Below are positions 51,210 to 60,904 of a stretch of 64,000 bases of DNA, piece after piece (the stretch's first letter is position 1; each line of letters starts with the position of its first letter). A model generated the notes under the pieces. The model ran no database searches. It saw nothing but the letters and a program-made list of their open reading frames with translations, and was not told where the DNA came from. The position numbers were made by a program, and so were the translations under genes. Origin of the DNA: Paenibacillus alba (GTDB lineage Bacteria > Bacillota > Bacilli > Paenibacillales > NBRC-103111); contig NZ_JABMKZ010000005.1 in NCBI RefSeq assembly GCF_013204855.1, forward strand, positions 62,001-126,000, written 5' to 3'.

Positions 51210-54200
51210 ATGAAACATTCGGTACCAAGCCTAGATTGGCTTCAAGATGTAAATGTATTCAAAGTGAACCGGCTGGAAGCCCATTCTGATCATCGTTATT
51301 ATCATTCGATGGCGTCCGCGGAGGCGAGTGCACCGATGGACATGCGGCATAGCTTGAACGGACGCTGGCAGTTCAGTTATGCGGTTAATCCCGCAAGTCG
51401 TGTGCAGTCTTTTTATCAGATGGATTATAACTGCAGCGCTTGGGAGCATATCCAGGTGCCTGGTCATATCCAGCTTCAAGGCTGGGGAAACCCGCAATAT
51501 GTCAACACGATGTACCCGTGGGATGGTGTAGAGGCGCTTCGTCCTCCGCACATTTCGCAAGAGTATAATCCAGTTGGCAGCTATGTGAAAAACTTTGAAT
51601 TACCAGATACGATGATTGGTAAGCCCGTCTACATATCGTTTCAAGGTGTGGAATCGGCCTTCTTCGTATGGCTTAACGGCGAATTTATCGGTTACAGTGA
51701 AGATAGCTTTACGCCTGCCGAGTTTGACTTAACGCCCCATATTCGAGAAGGAGAGAATAAGCTGGCTGTTGAGGTTTATCAGCGCAGCACAGGAAGCTGG
51801 CTGGAAGATCAGGATTTCTGGCGGATGTCGGGGATTTTCCGCGATGTGTATTTGTACACGGTACCTAAGGTGCATGTATGGGATATGCGCGTGCAGGCAG
51901 ATTTGGATGATGCCTATGAGCAAGGGCTTCTGGAGATTGAGCTCAAGCTTCGCAATGAGCATACGCAATCCGTTTGCGCTAAGCTTGAATTAAAGGATGC
52001 TGAAGGGCGGATTTGTCTCTCCGAAGAAGGTCAATTCCGCGAGGGCAACCTGATCTTCAACCTTTCAGCAGGTCCTGTTCAACCGTGGAGTGCAGAAAGC
52101 CCCTATTTATATGCCGCGTGTATCTCAATTTACGATGAGAGTGGAAATTTAATTGAAGCCATCGTTCAGAAGACCGGATTCCGACGTTTTGAGATGAAAG
52201 ACAAGCTGATGTGCATCAATGGCAAACGCATTGTGTTCAAAGGGGTGAATCGACATGAATTTAACAGCCGCAGTGGACGAGCGATCACGAAGCAGGATAT
52301 GCTGTGGGATATTCAAACGCTTAAGCGCAGCAACATTAATGCGGTGCGCACGTCACACTATCCCAATCAGACACTCTGGTACGAGCTTTGTGACGAGTAC
52401 GGGGTCTATGTCATTGATGAAATGAATTTAGAGACGCACGGCTCATGGCAAAAGATGGGCGCTGTTGAACCTTCTTGGAATATTCCAGGTAACGATATGG
52501 GGTGGCAAGATATTGTCATGGATCGTGCGATTTCGATGGTGGAGCGGGATAAGAATCATCCTTCGATTCTCATTTGGTCTTGCGGCAATGAATCGTATGC
52601 CGGCCAAGTTATTCTCAATGTGTCCAACTATTTCCGCGAAACGGATCCTACGAGACTAGTTCATTACGAAGGTGTTTTCTACGATCGCAATTATGGAGCG
52701 ACCAGCGACATGGAAAGCCGCATGTATGCGAAGCCAGCGGATATTGAGGCATATCTCAATAGTCAGCCGGATAAACCGTACATTAGCTGTGAATATATGC
52801 ACGCTATGGGGAATTCCGTGGGAGGCCTTCATAAATATACAGAGCTTGAGAACAAATATCCCATGTATCAAGGCGGCTTTATTTGGGATTATATCGATCA
52901 GGCGATTGTGAAAAAAGACCGAAATGGCCGCGAGTTTTTGGCATACGGCGGGGATTTCAAAGATCGTCCAACCGATTACAGCTTCTGCGGCAATGGTCTC
53001 GTCTTTGCAGATCGTCAAATCACGCCTAAAATGCAGGAAGTAAAATTCCTTTATCAAAATATTAAGCTGGAACCAACTCGAACTCATATTAACATCGTGA
53101 ATGAGAATTTATTTGCGAATACAGATGATTTGGTGCTTGTGTACCGTCTGTTCCATGAGGGAAAAGAAATTACCACGGGGCAAGCCAATATTGAGGTCGA
53201 AGCTCAGAGTGAATTCAGTCTGCCAATTGAGCTGCCGAATGTAGAAGGAACGCCAGGTGAGTACTGCATTCAAGCTTCTTTAGTTCTAAGAGAAGCTGCT
53301 TTATGGGCTGATGCTGGATTTGAGACTACGTTTGGTGAAACAACATTTGTGATTGAGGCAAGCCGTCCCAATGAACTGCCTTCCGGTGAAGTCGTTGTAG
53401 TTGAGGGCGATGTCAATATGAGCGTGACCGGCAAAGGCTTCTCTGCCATTTTCTCGAAACAGGTAGGATCTCTGGTTTCGTTGAAATACGAGGGCCGCGA
53501 AATGATCGCTACGCCGCCTGCTCCTTTATTTTGGCGGGCAACCACGGATAATGACAAAGGAACCGCAATGAGCTTTACGGCCGGAGCTTGGTATGCAGCC
53601 AGTCTGGCACGCAAATGCGTCAAATGGGAACTGCAGCAAGAAAAGGGTTCAGCAACTGTCATTTTTGATTACAACTTCAGCATCAGCGCTGAAGTTAGCG
53701 TTCGCATTGCATACACGGTATTAGCGAACGGAACGATTCGCGTGAATACGCATTACAAGGGTGCCGCGGGTCTGCCGAATTTGCCGATACTCGCTGTATC
53801 GTTCAAGATGTCTGCGGATTATAATCAATCCGAATGGTACGCGATGGGACCTGAAGAAAACTATATCGACCGTAATTTCGGTGCTCGTTTAGGCATATTT
53901 AGTCGTCAGGTGGACCAGTTGCCTACGCCTTATCTGGTTCCACAGGAATCTGGCAATCGTACTGGCGTACGCCGTGTGAATATAACGGATATGACAGGTA
54001 TCGGTTTATCGATTCAGTCTGACCCATTAGCACCTGTAGAGTGCAACTTGTCTCCGTATACGGCATTTGAACTTGAGCATGCGGATCATGCTTTTGAGCT
54101 GCCGGAGGTTCATTATACGGTTGTTACCGTTGCAGGCAAACAGATGGGTGTTGGGGGGGATGACAGTTGGGGTGCACCTGTCCATGAAGAATATCAGATT

Positions 54201-54260
54201 CCATCCCACCAAGAGATTCAGTTTGAGTTCATCTTGACAAGTTATAACGTGCCTTCGTAA
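51210..54260 (+). CDS. lacZ: GH2 beta-galactosidase (LacZ type)
   Basis: 1016 residues, about the length of E. coli LacZ (1023), cytoplasmic. All five domains are present: LNGRWQFSYAVNP, VPGHIQLQGWGNPQYVNTMYPWDG and YSEDSFTPAEFDLTPHI in the sugar-binding domain; FKGVNRHEFN and RTSHYPNQTLWYELCDEYG in the barrel; acid/base Glu461 in SCGNESYAG and nucleophile Glu528 in ISCEYMHAMGNSVGG; ESGNRTGVRRV near the end. It hydrolyses terminal beta-galactosides brought in by the upstream importer. Lac-type specificity is likely but other GH2 beta-galactosidase activities remain possible. A terminator follows. Confidence 0.92.
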   Translation: MKHSVPSLDWLQDVNVFKVNRLEAHSDHRYYHSMASAEASAPMDMRHSLNGRWQFSYAVNPASRVQSFYQMDYNCSAWEHIQVPGHIQLQGWGNPQYVNTMYPWDGVEALRPPHISQEYNPVGSYVKNFELPDTMIGKPVYISFQGVESAFFVWLNGEFIGYSEDSFTPAEFDLTPHIREGENKLAVEVYQRSTGSWLEDQDFWRMSGIFRDVYLYTVPKVHVWDMRVQADLDDAYEQGLLEIELKLRNEHTQSVCAKLELKDAEGRICLSEEGQFREGNLIFNLSAGPVQPWSAESPYLYAACISIYDESGNLIEAIVQKTGFRRFEMKDKLMCINGKRIVFKGVNRHEFNSRSGRAITKQDMLWDIQTLKRSNINAVRTSHYPNQTLWYELCDEYGVYVIDEMNLETHGSWQKMGAVEPSWNIPGNDMGWQDIVMDRAISMVERDKNHPSILIWSCGNESYAGQVILNVSNYFRETDPTRLVHYEGVFYDRNYGATSDMESRMYAKPADIEAYLNSQPDKPYISCEYMHAMGNSVGGLHKYTELENKYPMYQGGFIWDYIDQAIVKKDRNGREFLAYGGDFKDRPTDYSFCGNGLVFADRQITPKMQEVKFLYQNIKLEPTRTHINIVNENLFANTDDLVLVYRLFHEGKEITTGQANIEVEAQSEFSLPIELPNVEGTPGEYCIQASLVLREAALWADAGFETTFGETTFVIEASRPNELPSGEVVVVEGDVNMSVTGKGFSAIFSKQVGSLVSLKYEGREMIATPPAPLFWRATTDNDKGTAMSFTAGAWYAASLARKCVKWELQQEKGSATVIFDYNFSISAEVSVRIAYTVLANGTIRVNTHYKGAAGLPNLPILAVSFKMSADYNQSEWYAMGPEENYIDRNFGARLGIFSRQVDQLPTPYLVPQESGNRTGVRRVNITDMTGIGLSIQSDPLAPVECNLSPYTAFELEHADHAFELPEVHYTVVTVAGKQMGVGGDDSWGAPVHEEYQIPSHQEIQFEFILTSYNVPS

Positions 54261-54350
54261 GTAGATGAATTTGATGGTTGTGGTGCAAGAATAAAAATGG
54301 ATTGCAAATACCCAACAACATTTGGTTAATCTAACGCGAAACTATAGTTT

Positions 54351-54381
54351 AGGATCTGCTTAGCGGCAGATCCTATTTTGT
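54351..54381 (+). terminator. Intrinsic terminator after GH2 gene
   Basis: AGGATCTGC / GCAGATCCT around TTAGCGG, then ATTTTG. Confidence 0.82.
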
Positions 54382-54557
54382 TTATTGAAGCAGCGGGAGT
54401 TTAGTATGATGAACCGGCCCCATAATGTGGTAATATAAATAGTAGCTCGAATTAGAAGTGGGGCATGGTCGACACGTGAGCACTTTGACTATTATGTTTT
54501 TCGTTTTCTATCAAAAGGGTTTCAATCGTTAACATGTGGTTCATTCTTGAGACTTTT

Positions 54558-54586
54558 TGACAGAAACTAAGTATTATATTATAGTC
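54558..54586 (+). promoter_or_regulatory. Strong sigma-A promoter of the TerC-family gene
   Basis: -35 TTGACA (54558-54563), 17-nt spacer, -10 TATAGT (54581-54586). The transcript would have a leader of about 105 nt containing two small stems, GCCGT/ACGGC and CCACTT/AAGTGG. Confidence 0.82.
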
Positions 54587-54697
54587 CTACAAGTTATAAA
54601 GAGCCGTCACTATGGGAAGAATACGGCAATTAACGCCACTTGGGGTTGATAGTCAAACGAAGTGGTGACCTATTTGACAATGAGGGGAGAAGGACAA

Positions 54698-55474
54698 TTG
54701 GATTCACTTTGGTTGGAGTATGCATGGGCATTGCTGATACTTATCGGATTGGAAGGTTTGTTATCCGCGGATAATGCCCTTGTTCTGGCTGTAATCGCAA
54801 AGCATTTACCCGAGGAAGAGAAAAAGAAAGCCATCAACTATGGAATCATTATGGCGTTTGTTTTCCGCTTCGCCGCTCTGTTTGCGATATCATTTATTGC
54901 GAACGTCTGGCAAATACAGGCGATAGGTGCTGCTTACCTGCTATATCTCGGTTTAAAGCACATCATCAAAGCGTCTTTCTTCAAGGAAAATGAGAACATC
55001 CGTGGTGACATCAAGAAAGATTCTGAGAGAAAAAGATTTTGGCCAACCGTGGGGAAAATTGCTATTGCGGATTTGGCATTTGCGATTGATTCCATTCTTG
55101 CCGCAGTAGCATTGGCACTTGGTCTTCCGGACTCACCTCTTGGTGAATTCGGCGGGATGGACGGAGGGAAATTCCTGGTTGTCGTGCTTGGCGGAATCGC
55201 AGGGCTCATTCTGATCAAATTCGCGGCTTCTTGGTTTGTGAAACTGCTTGCTGAGCGGCCAGCACTCGAGACCACGGCTTATGCGATCGTGGCATGGGTC
55301 GGCGTAAAGCTGGCTGTAATTACCCTTGCCCATGAAGATGTTGGTGTGTTAGATCATCAATTCCCACATAGCACAACCTGGACCTTTATCTTCTATGGTG
55401 TCTTGATTGCGATAGCCATTTTCGGTTGGTTTGCGCCAGCAAATAAAAATCATTCACAAGCGGATCAACTTTAG
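54698..55474 (+). CDS. TerC-family membrane protein, YkoY/MeeY-like metal exporter
   Basis: 258 residues, seven to eight helices. TTG at 54698 follows GGGGAGAAGG by 5 nt. The family metal-site motif is clear: LEGLLSADNALVLAVIAKHLP in helix 2 (Asp/Asn), and KIAIADLAFAIDSILAAVAL in a later helix, with a charged cytoplasmic loop between (KENENIRGDIKKDSERKR). TerC proteins of this type export manganese and help load metal onto exported proteins; that role is by family. It has its own promoter and terminator and no functional link to its neighbours. Confidence 0.9.
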   Translation: MDSLWLEYAWALLILIGLEGLLSADNALVLAVIAKHLPEEEKKKAINYGIIMAFVFRFAALFAISFIANVWQIQAIGAAYLLYLGLKHIIKASFFKENENIRGDIKKDSERKRFWPTVGKIAIADLAFAIDSILAAVALALGLPDSPLGEFGGMDGGKFLVVVLGGIAGLILIKFAASWFVKLLAERPALETTAYAIVAWVGVKLAVITLAHEDVGVLDHQFPHSTTWTFIFYGVLIAIAIFGWFAPANKNHSQADQL

Positions 55475-55510
55475 TTCTTACATCAACAGTCAGTCCATCG
55501 AAATTCATAA

Positions 55511-55554
55511 AGGGTTCCACATATTAGTATGTACAATATGTGGAACCCTTTTTG
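55511..55554. terminator. Intrinsic terminator with perfect 15-bp stem
   Basis: AGGGTTCCACATATT / AATATGTGGAACCCT, loop AGTATGTAC, followed by T5. Confidence 0.92.
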
Positions 55555-55693
55555 TCATCTTGGTGATGGTGGATCTTGGAAATGTGGATGTTACAAAATT
55601 GGTGATTGAGCCAATCTTTGCGACGGATATAGTAGCGAATTATTCGGAATGTATTGACAATGTAAGTCAGATAGTTAAAATAATAATTAGTTA

Positions 55694-55724
55694 TTTAGTT
55701 AGTTAGTTTTTATAACTAACTAAA
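55694..55724. promoter_or_regulatory. Inverted repeat operator of TTAGTTA units
   Basis: TTTAGTTAGTTA / TAACTAACTAAA, 12-bp arms and a 7-nt spacer, ending 31 nt before the PHP gene start. The arms are themselves direct repeats of TTAG. A repressor operator is more likely than an RNA hairpin because the arms are almost pure A/T with no T-run. Confidence 0.6.
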
Positions 55725-55755
55725 TTTCGATGACAACCTACAAGGAGTGAAGGAA

Positions 55756-57261
55756 ATGAAGTTATTATGGGGAGATTTACATAATCATTGCGGTATTACC
55801 TACGGTTTTGGGAGTCTGGAGAACGCTTTGGAAGCTGCGAAGGAGCAGTTGGATTTTTGCGCTATTATTGGTCATGCGATGTGGCCCGATATGCCGAAAC
55901 GAAGTGCCGAATTGGAATTTTTGGTCGACTTCCATCTCGAGGGCTTTGCCAAGCTAAGAACGAACTGGGAATCTGTGCGCGAAACAATAAAAGAATGGAA
56001 TGTCCCTGGGCAGTTTGTTACGCTGCAAGGTTATGAAATTCACTCCAGCGAATTCGGAGACCATCATATCTTATCGCCATCTGATGAGATTCCGCTGATC
56101 ACTGCGGAATCACCTGCCAAACTGGTTGCGGCGCTCGCTCCATATCCGGTGATTGCCGTTCCCCATCATGTCGGATATACGCCAGGTTATCGCGGAATGA
56201 ATTGGGACGCCTTCTCCGAGCAGATAAGTCCGGTCGTCGAGGTGTTCTCGAAACACGGCTGCAGCATGTCGGATTCCAGTCCGTATGCCTACTTGCATAC
56301 CATGGGCCCACGCGATTCGAGGAACACGATTGTTCATGCGATTCAGCGAGGAAAACGATTCAGCTTTGCCGGTTCAACCGATCACCATGCTGGATATCCA
56401 GGTTCTTACGGTGACGGCCGTGTTGCGGTTCTGGCGGCGGAGAAGACACGAGAAGCGGTTTGGGAAGCGCTGTTGGCCAGACGCACGTATGCGATAACCG
56501 GAGATAAAATCGCATGCCATTTCACCGTGAATGGCGCAATTTTCGGAAGTGAAGTTAAAGACATCGGCAGCAGACAGCTTCAGCTGGATGTAACGGCTTG
56601 TGACGGGATCGAAAAAATAACCATATTTAAAAACGGCAAACCGTGGGCTTTGGCCAACGGGACTAGCTCAACTAGCCCAATAATATCAGCGCCTGCAAAA
56701 GGCAAATATAAAGTGCGAGTCGAACTGGGTTGGGGCGATAACGAGCAAGGCTACGAATGGCAGGCAAACGCACATCTGGACAGTGGTAAAATCATATCTA
56801 TCGAAACATGTTTTCGGGGAAGAAGCGTCTTGGCGCCGACGCCAGGAATGAGAGAAAATCCAAATATGAACGCGCTCGGAAACAAGCTCATTTCTTCAAC
56901 TGAAACAGGAGCACAGTGGTCATGTACGACGTTTAAAAATGCAACGACCCTGCATCCTCAAACGGCGGCGCTTATTTTTGAAATTGAAGGAGATTCCAGC
57001 AGTGTCTTGACCGTTGAGGCAAACGGCTCAACATTTGCTTATTCGATCGGTGAATTGCTGACAGGCAGTCGTTCTGTCCATATGAAGCCGCATAATTCTG
57101 AAGCGATATTGTTTCATCGTGCTGTGCCAGTATCCGAGTACGTCTTCAATGGGGAATGGACCGATACAGAGAAAGAGCATGACGTTGATGCCTACCATGT
57201 GGAAATTAAACAATGGAATGGACAATTTGCGTGGATCTCTCCTGTATTTGTAATTGCATAA
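55756..57261 (+). CDS. PHP-domain protein of a glycan-use locus
   Basis: 501 residues, no signal peptide. ATG 55756 follows AAGGAG by 8 nt. The N-terminus is a PHP (polymerase/histidinol phosphatase) metal site: WGDLHNHCG, then IIGHAMWP, LQGYEIHS, GDHHILSP, VPHHVGY and SFAGSTDHHAGYPGS, enough His/Asp for a two- or three-metal centre. From about residue 250 come beta-sandwich regions (LLARRTYAITGDKIACHFTVNG). PHP/DUF3604-type proteins are metal-dependent hydrolases of mostly unknown substrate. First gene of a presumed operon with the unsaturated glucuronyl hydrolase and a polysaccharide lyase. Confidence 0.82.
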   Translation: MKLLWGDLHNHCGITYGFGSLENALEAAKEQLDFCAIIGHAMWPDMPKRSAELEFLVDFHLEGFAKLRTNWESVRETIKEWNVPGQFVTLQGYEIHSSEFGDHHILSPSDEIPLITAESPAKLVAALAPYPVIAVPHHVGYTPGYRGMNWDAFSEQISPVVEVFSKHGCSMSDSSPYAYLHTMGPRDSRNTIVHAIQRGKRFSFAGSTDHHAGYPGSYGDGRVAVLAAEKTREAVWEALLARRTYAITGDKIACHFTVNGAIFGSEVKDIGSRQLQLDVTACDGIEKITIFKNGKPWALANGTSSTSPIISAPAKGKYKVRVELGWGDNEQGYEWQANAHLDSGKIISIETCFRGRSVLAPTPGMRENPNMNALGNKLISSTETGAQWSCTTFKNATTLHPQTAALIFEIEGDSSSVLTVEANGSTFAYSIGELLTGSRSVHMKPHNSEAILFHRAVPVSEYVFNGEWTDTEKEHDVDAYHVEIKQWNGQFAWISPVFVIA

Positions 57262-57304
57262 CGCTTAGCTCGCTGCCGTAAGGCGCCAAGCGACGCAAGT
57301 CTGC

Positions 57305-57330
57305 AGGGACAATCGCTCACGATTGTCCCT
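57305..57330 (+). other. Intercistronic hairpin
   Basis: AGGGACAATCG / CGATTGTCCCT with loop CTCA, in the 114-nt gap between the PHP and GH88 genes. No T-run follows, so it is more likely an mRNA-stability or processing element than a terminator. Confidence 0.6.
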
Positions 57331-57375
57331 CTACATGAATCCGAGAAAAAAATAAGCTCTTAAGGAGAGATTGTC

Positions 57376-58512
57376 ATGTCTGCACAAACAAATGAAGTGT
57401 GGGTGAGCGAGGCTTGGAGTAAGACAATGGCCAAAATTGAGCAAACGAGCAAGACGATCGGAGCGAATTTTCCGCATGCTTCCAAGCAAGGGAAATATGA
57501 CTGCACACAGCCTCAAGGCTGGACAGCCGGGTTTTGGCCTGGTCTTCTATGGCTGAGCTACCGGGATACGAAACGCGAATCGCTGCTGCGAATCGACGAA
57601 GAATGTGAAGCTAAGATGGACATAGGGATTGAAGAATATGCGGGACTTCATCATGATGTCGGATTCATGTGGAGTCTGAGCTCCGTGGCTAATTACAAGC
57701 TGACAGGAAGCCCAGCTTCAAAGCTTCGTGCGTTGAAGGCGGCTGCCTTCTTGGCGAGCCGATTCAATCTTCGTGGCCAGTTCATCCGGGCCTGGAATGA
57801 AGACAATTGGCAAAGCGAGAAAGGCAATGCCGGATGGGCGATCATCGATTGTATGATGAACTTGCATCTGCTTTTCTGGGCTTCGCAAGAGATCAACGAC
57901 CCGAGATACAAGCATATTGCCATGGCACATGCAGATACAGTATTGAAACAATTTATTCGGGAGGATGGCTCCACCTATCATATCGTGCAGTTCGATCCAG
58001 AAACGGGACAACGTGTCGGTGAACTCGGAGGACAAGGCTTTGCGCCGGAATCGGCTTGGGCAAGAGGAGCCTCTTGGGCGATTTATGGTTTTGCGCTATG
58101 CTATCAATATACGAAGGAAGACCGCTACTTGCAGGCCAGCAAAAGAGTAGCGCATTTCTTTCTGGCGAATTTGTCGGAGGATTCGGTTCCCTATTGGGAT
58201 TTCCGCTTGCCGACCCAGGAAGGTGCGCCAAGAGACTCATCGGCTGCAGCGATTGCAGCCAGCGGTATGCTGCTCCTTGCAGCATTGTTGCCAGCGGAAG
58301 AGGGATCCTTATACGAATCTTGGGCTAAGCGGATTGTGAAATCACTTTGTGACCATTACACAGTTTGGGACACAAGTGACGAAGCGATTTTACAACACGG
58401 TACGGGTCACTGGCCAGCTAATAAAAATATTGATATCGGCCTGATTTATGGAGATTACTTTTTTGTAGAGGCATTGGCCAAACTTCGCGGATACCAGGAT
58501 GTATTTTGGTAA
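57376..58512 (+). CDS. GH88 unsaturated glucuronyl hydrolase
   Basis: 378 residues, cytoplasmic. ATG follows AAGGAGAG. It is an (alpha/alpha)6 barrel with the UGL motifs WTAGFWPGLLWL, GLHHDVGFMW (Asp94) and GWAIIDCMMNL (Asp158), the two Asp expected to drive hydration of the delta-4,5 double bond, plus GFAPESAWARGASWAIYGFA and RDSSAAAIAASG. It removes the unsaturated uronic acid that a polysaccharide lyase leaves on oligosaccharides, which matches the lyase-like gene immediately downstream and the sulfatase further on. Confidence 0.93.
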   Translation: MSAQTNEVWVSEAWSKTMAKIEQTSKTIGANFPHASKQGKYDCTQPQGWTAGFWPGLLWLSYRDTKRESLLRIDEECEAKMDIGIEEYAGLHHDVGFMWSLSSVANYKLTGSPASKLRALKAAAFLASRFNLRGQFIRAWNEDNWQSEKGNAGWAIIDCMMNLHLLFWASQEINDPRYKHIAMAHADTVLKQFIREDGSTYHIVQFDPETGQRVGELGGQGFAPESAWARGASWAIYGFALCYQYTKEDRYLQASKRVAHFFLANLSEDSVPYWDFRLPTQEGAPRDSSAAAIAASGMLLLAALLPAEEGSLYESWAKRIVKSLCDHYTVWDTSDEAILQHGTGHWPANKNIDIGLIYGDYFFVEALAKLRGYQDVFW

Positions 58513-58540
58513 TGATGACAAGATGGAAGGGGCAAGTATA

Positions 58541-60789
58541 ATGTGTGAGAAACCTGTGCAAACGCCTCCGGAGGAATATCCCCGATTATTCATCAGAAAG
58601 AAAGATGTGCCTGATCTAAGGGAAAAACGAACAAAACCGGAGATGCTTCTCCTATGGGAACGACTTGTTCATTTCAGCAAGGTGGGTATCGAAGAAGCCT
58701 CAACGTGCGGCTATCCTGATGATGTCTATGTCATGGAAGCCAAAGCATTGCTATATGTGTTGGATGGAGACGTCCATGCAGGCTTGCAGGCAAAAACAAT
58801 GGCGCTTAGAAGCTTAAGGAGAACATTTAACCCTCATTATCCCGATATTTCAAGAACGATAGGCCGACTCATGTTGTCTGCCGCTGTCGTGTATGACTGG
58901 TGCCGTGATTTAATCACCGACGAGGAACGGTCCGTGATGATCATTCATTTTCAGAGGCTTGCTCAATTACTGGAATGCGGGTATCCGCCGGAGAAGGGGA
59001 GCTCAGCTGTAGGCCATGCAAGCGAATGGATGCTGATGCGGGATCTCTTGGGGACAGGGATCGCCATTTTCGATGAAGATCCCGATATGTTCACCTGGTC
59101 TGCCGGACGTTTCTTTGCAGAAATGGTACCTGTCCGGAATTTCTTCTATCCGTCGGGATGGCATCATCAGGGAGACAATTATGGTTCATACCGCTATCAG
59201 GCCGATTTGTATGCTACCTGGATCATGGACAGAATGGGCGCTGGAAACCCGTTCCATCCCTCCCAGGAAAATGTCGGCTACCAATGGATTTATACGAGAC
59301 GCCCAGACGGCAAATTGCTTCGCGATGGCGATACGGACAATCCCTTGTATGAGGAGAACCGGTATATTCAGCTGTTTCCGCTCGTGTATTTGATGGCAGG
59401 AAGCTACTACAATAACCCGTATTTTCTGGAACAGCAGTACCGTGAATTTCCTTTGATACCAGACATGTACGTTTTTCATGCCTTTTTATTTTATAACGCT
59501 TCTGTGCCAACGAAGTCGATCGCTGAATTGCCTTTGACCCGGTATTTTGGGTCGCCGACAGGGATCATGATTGCGCGTACAGGGTGGGACGAAGGGATAG
59601 ATGTTGCATCCTCTACCGTGATCGCGGAAATGCGCATCGGAGAATACCAATACAACAATCACCAGCATCTGGATGCAGGCTCCTTTCAGCTTTATTACAA
59701 AGGATATTTAGCGATCGATTCCGGTATATATAAAGGCTCTTCGGGAAGTTATCATTCACCCCACAACAAGTATTATTTCAAAAGGACGATTGCCCATAAT
59801 TCGGTGCTGGTCTACGATCCTGACGAACTCGGGCAGCATCCTTCCATCAGGGATGGGGGACTCGTATGGCCAAACGTAAACGACGGCGGGCAGCGCTGGC
59901 CCAACGATGGCCGGCCATCCCTGAATTTGGACGATATCCTGCAAAGCGGCTTCAAGCGGGGGGAAGTGCTTGCCCATGCTTATGGACCTGATCCGATTAA
60001 GCCGGCATACTCCTATTTGAAAGGCGATATAACGGCAGCTTATTCGAGTAAAATAAAGCAGTTTCAGCGTTCATTCCTCTTCCTCAATTTGATGGATCAA
60101 GCCCATCCTGCCGCATTCATTGTGTTTGACCGGGTTGTATCCGCAAAAGCGGATTTCAAGAAGTTCTGGCTGCTGCACAGTGTGGAAGAACCGCAGATTA
60201 ACGGCAGTCGAACCGCCATTACTCGCAGCGAGGACGGCTATAACGGTCAATTAATTGCAGATACGCTGCTTCCGGAACCGGACAATCAGGAGATTGTGCC
60301 GATAGGAGGTCCAGGCAAGGAGTTCTGCTGTTCGGTACAAATTACGAAAATGATTACCCCGGCACAAAAGAGCAAGGGGCTTGGCGAATTGAGGTCAGCC
60401 CGAAACGTGCTGCCGAACATGACTATTTTCTCCATGTGATGCAAGTAAAAGACAGGGATCTCTTGAAGCCATTGGACACCGTGAAGGTGGAAACGGAGAC
60501 GCATATTGGTGCGAGCATCGGGCATTGGATCGTACTGTTCGGCAAGAGCGGTCTTCGAATTCGGGAGGAGATTGTGTTTTCCATTCAAGCCTTGGCCGGA
60601 CAGCACGGCCTGTACCCTGGAACAGGCAACAGCGAACAGATGAAGCTGGCCATTGCCGACCTGGGGGCAGGCTTGTGGAAAGCTGTGGTGAATGGCGTTT
60701 GTGAATCGCATCTTGTTGCAGACGACGACGGACTTCTTTATTTAACCGGGGTTCAAGGTGAGGTTCGTCTGATCCCGATATTGGGTTAA
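58541..60789 (+). pseudogene. Heparinase II/III-like polysaccharide lyase, single frameshift
   Basis: ATG 58541 follows GGAAGGGG by 8 nt. Frame 1 gives 632 residues: an alpha-toroid N-terminus (EEYPRLFIRKKDVPDLREKR, AAVVYDWCRDLITDEERSVM, YPSGWHHQGDNYGSYRYQ) and the heparinase II/III region with NNHQHLDAGSFQLYYKGYLA and KRTIAHNSVLVYDPDE. It ends in an unnatural tail at 60439. The true C-terminus continues in the next frame from about 60326 (LLFGTNYENDYPGTKEQGAW...HVMQVKDRD...) to TAA 60787-60789. Restoring one base, most simply a C after GAGTTC at 60325, gives about 749 residues, the usual family length. No signal peptide. The target is probably an acidic polysaccharide, given GH88 and the sulfatase. 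Confidence 0.85.
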
Positions 60790-60904
60790 AAAAGTAAAAA
60801 ATAGACCCCCTCATGTACAATCACTGTTCTGTTTGGCTATCAAGGCAACAGATTATAATAAAATTGTAGATAAGAGAACTTACCTATTTGAAGGGGGAAT
60901 ACGT

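Noticed and set aside
54587..54697. yybP-ykoY manganese riboswitch before the TerC-family gene
   Set aside because: The conserved GGGGAGUAGC box and the closing partner were not found; kept only as a possible diverged leader.
55431..55706. Open frame of 91 codons after the TerC-family gene
   Set aside because: It runs through a perfect 15-bp terminator hairpin and has no ribosome binding site or family motif.
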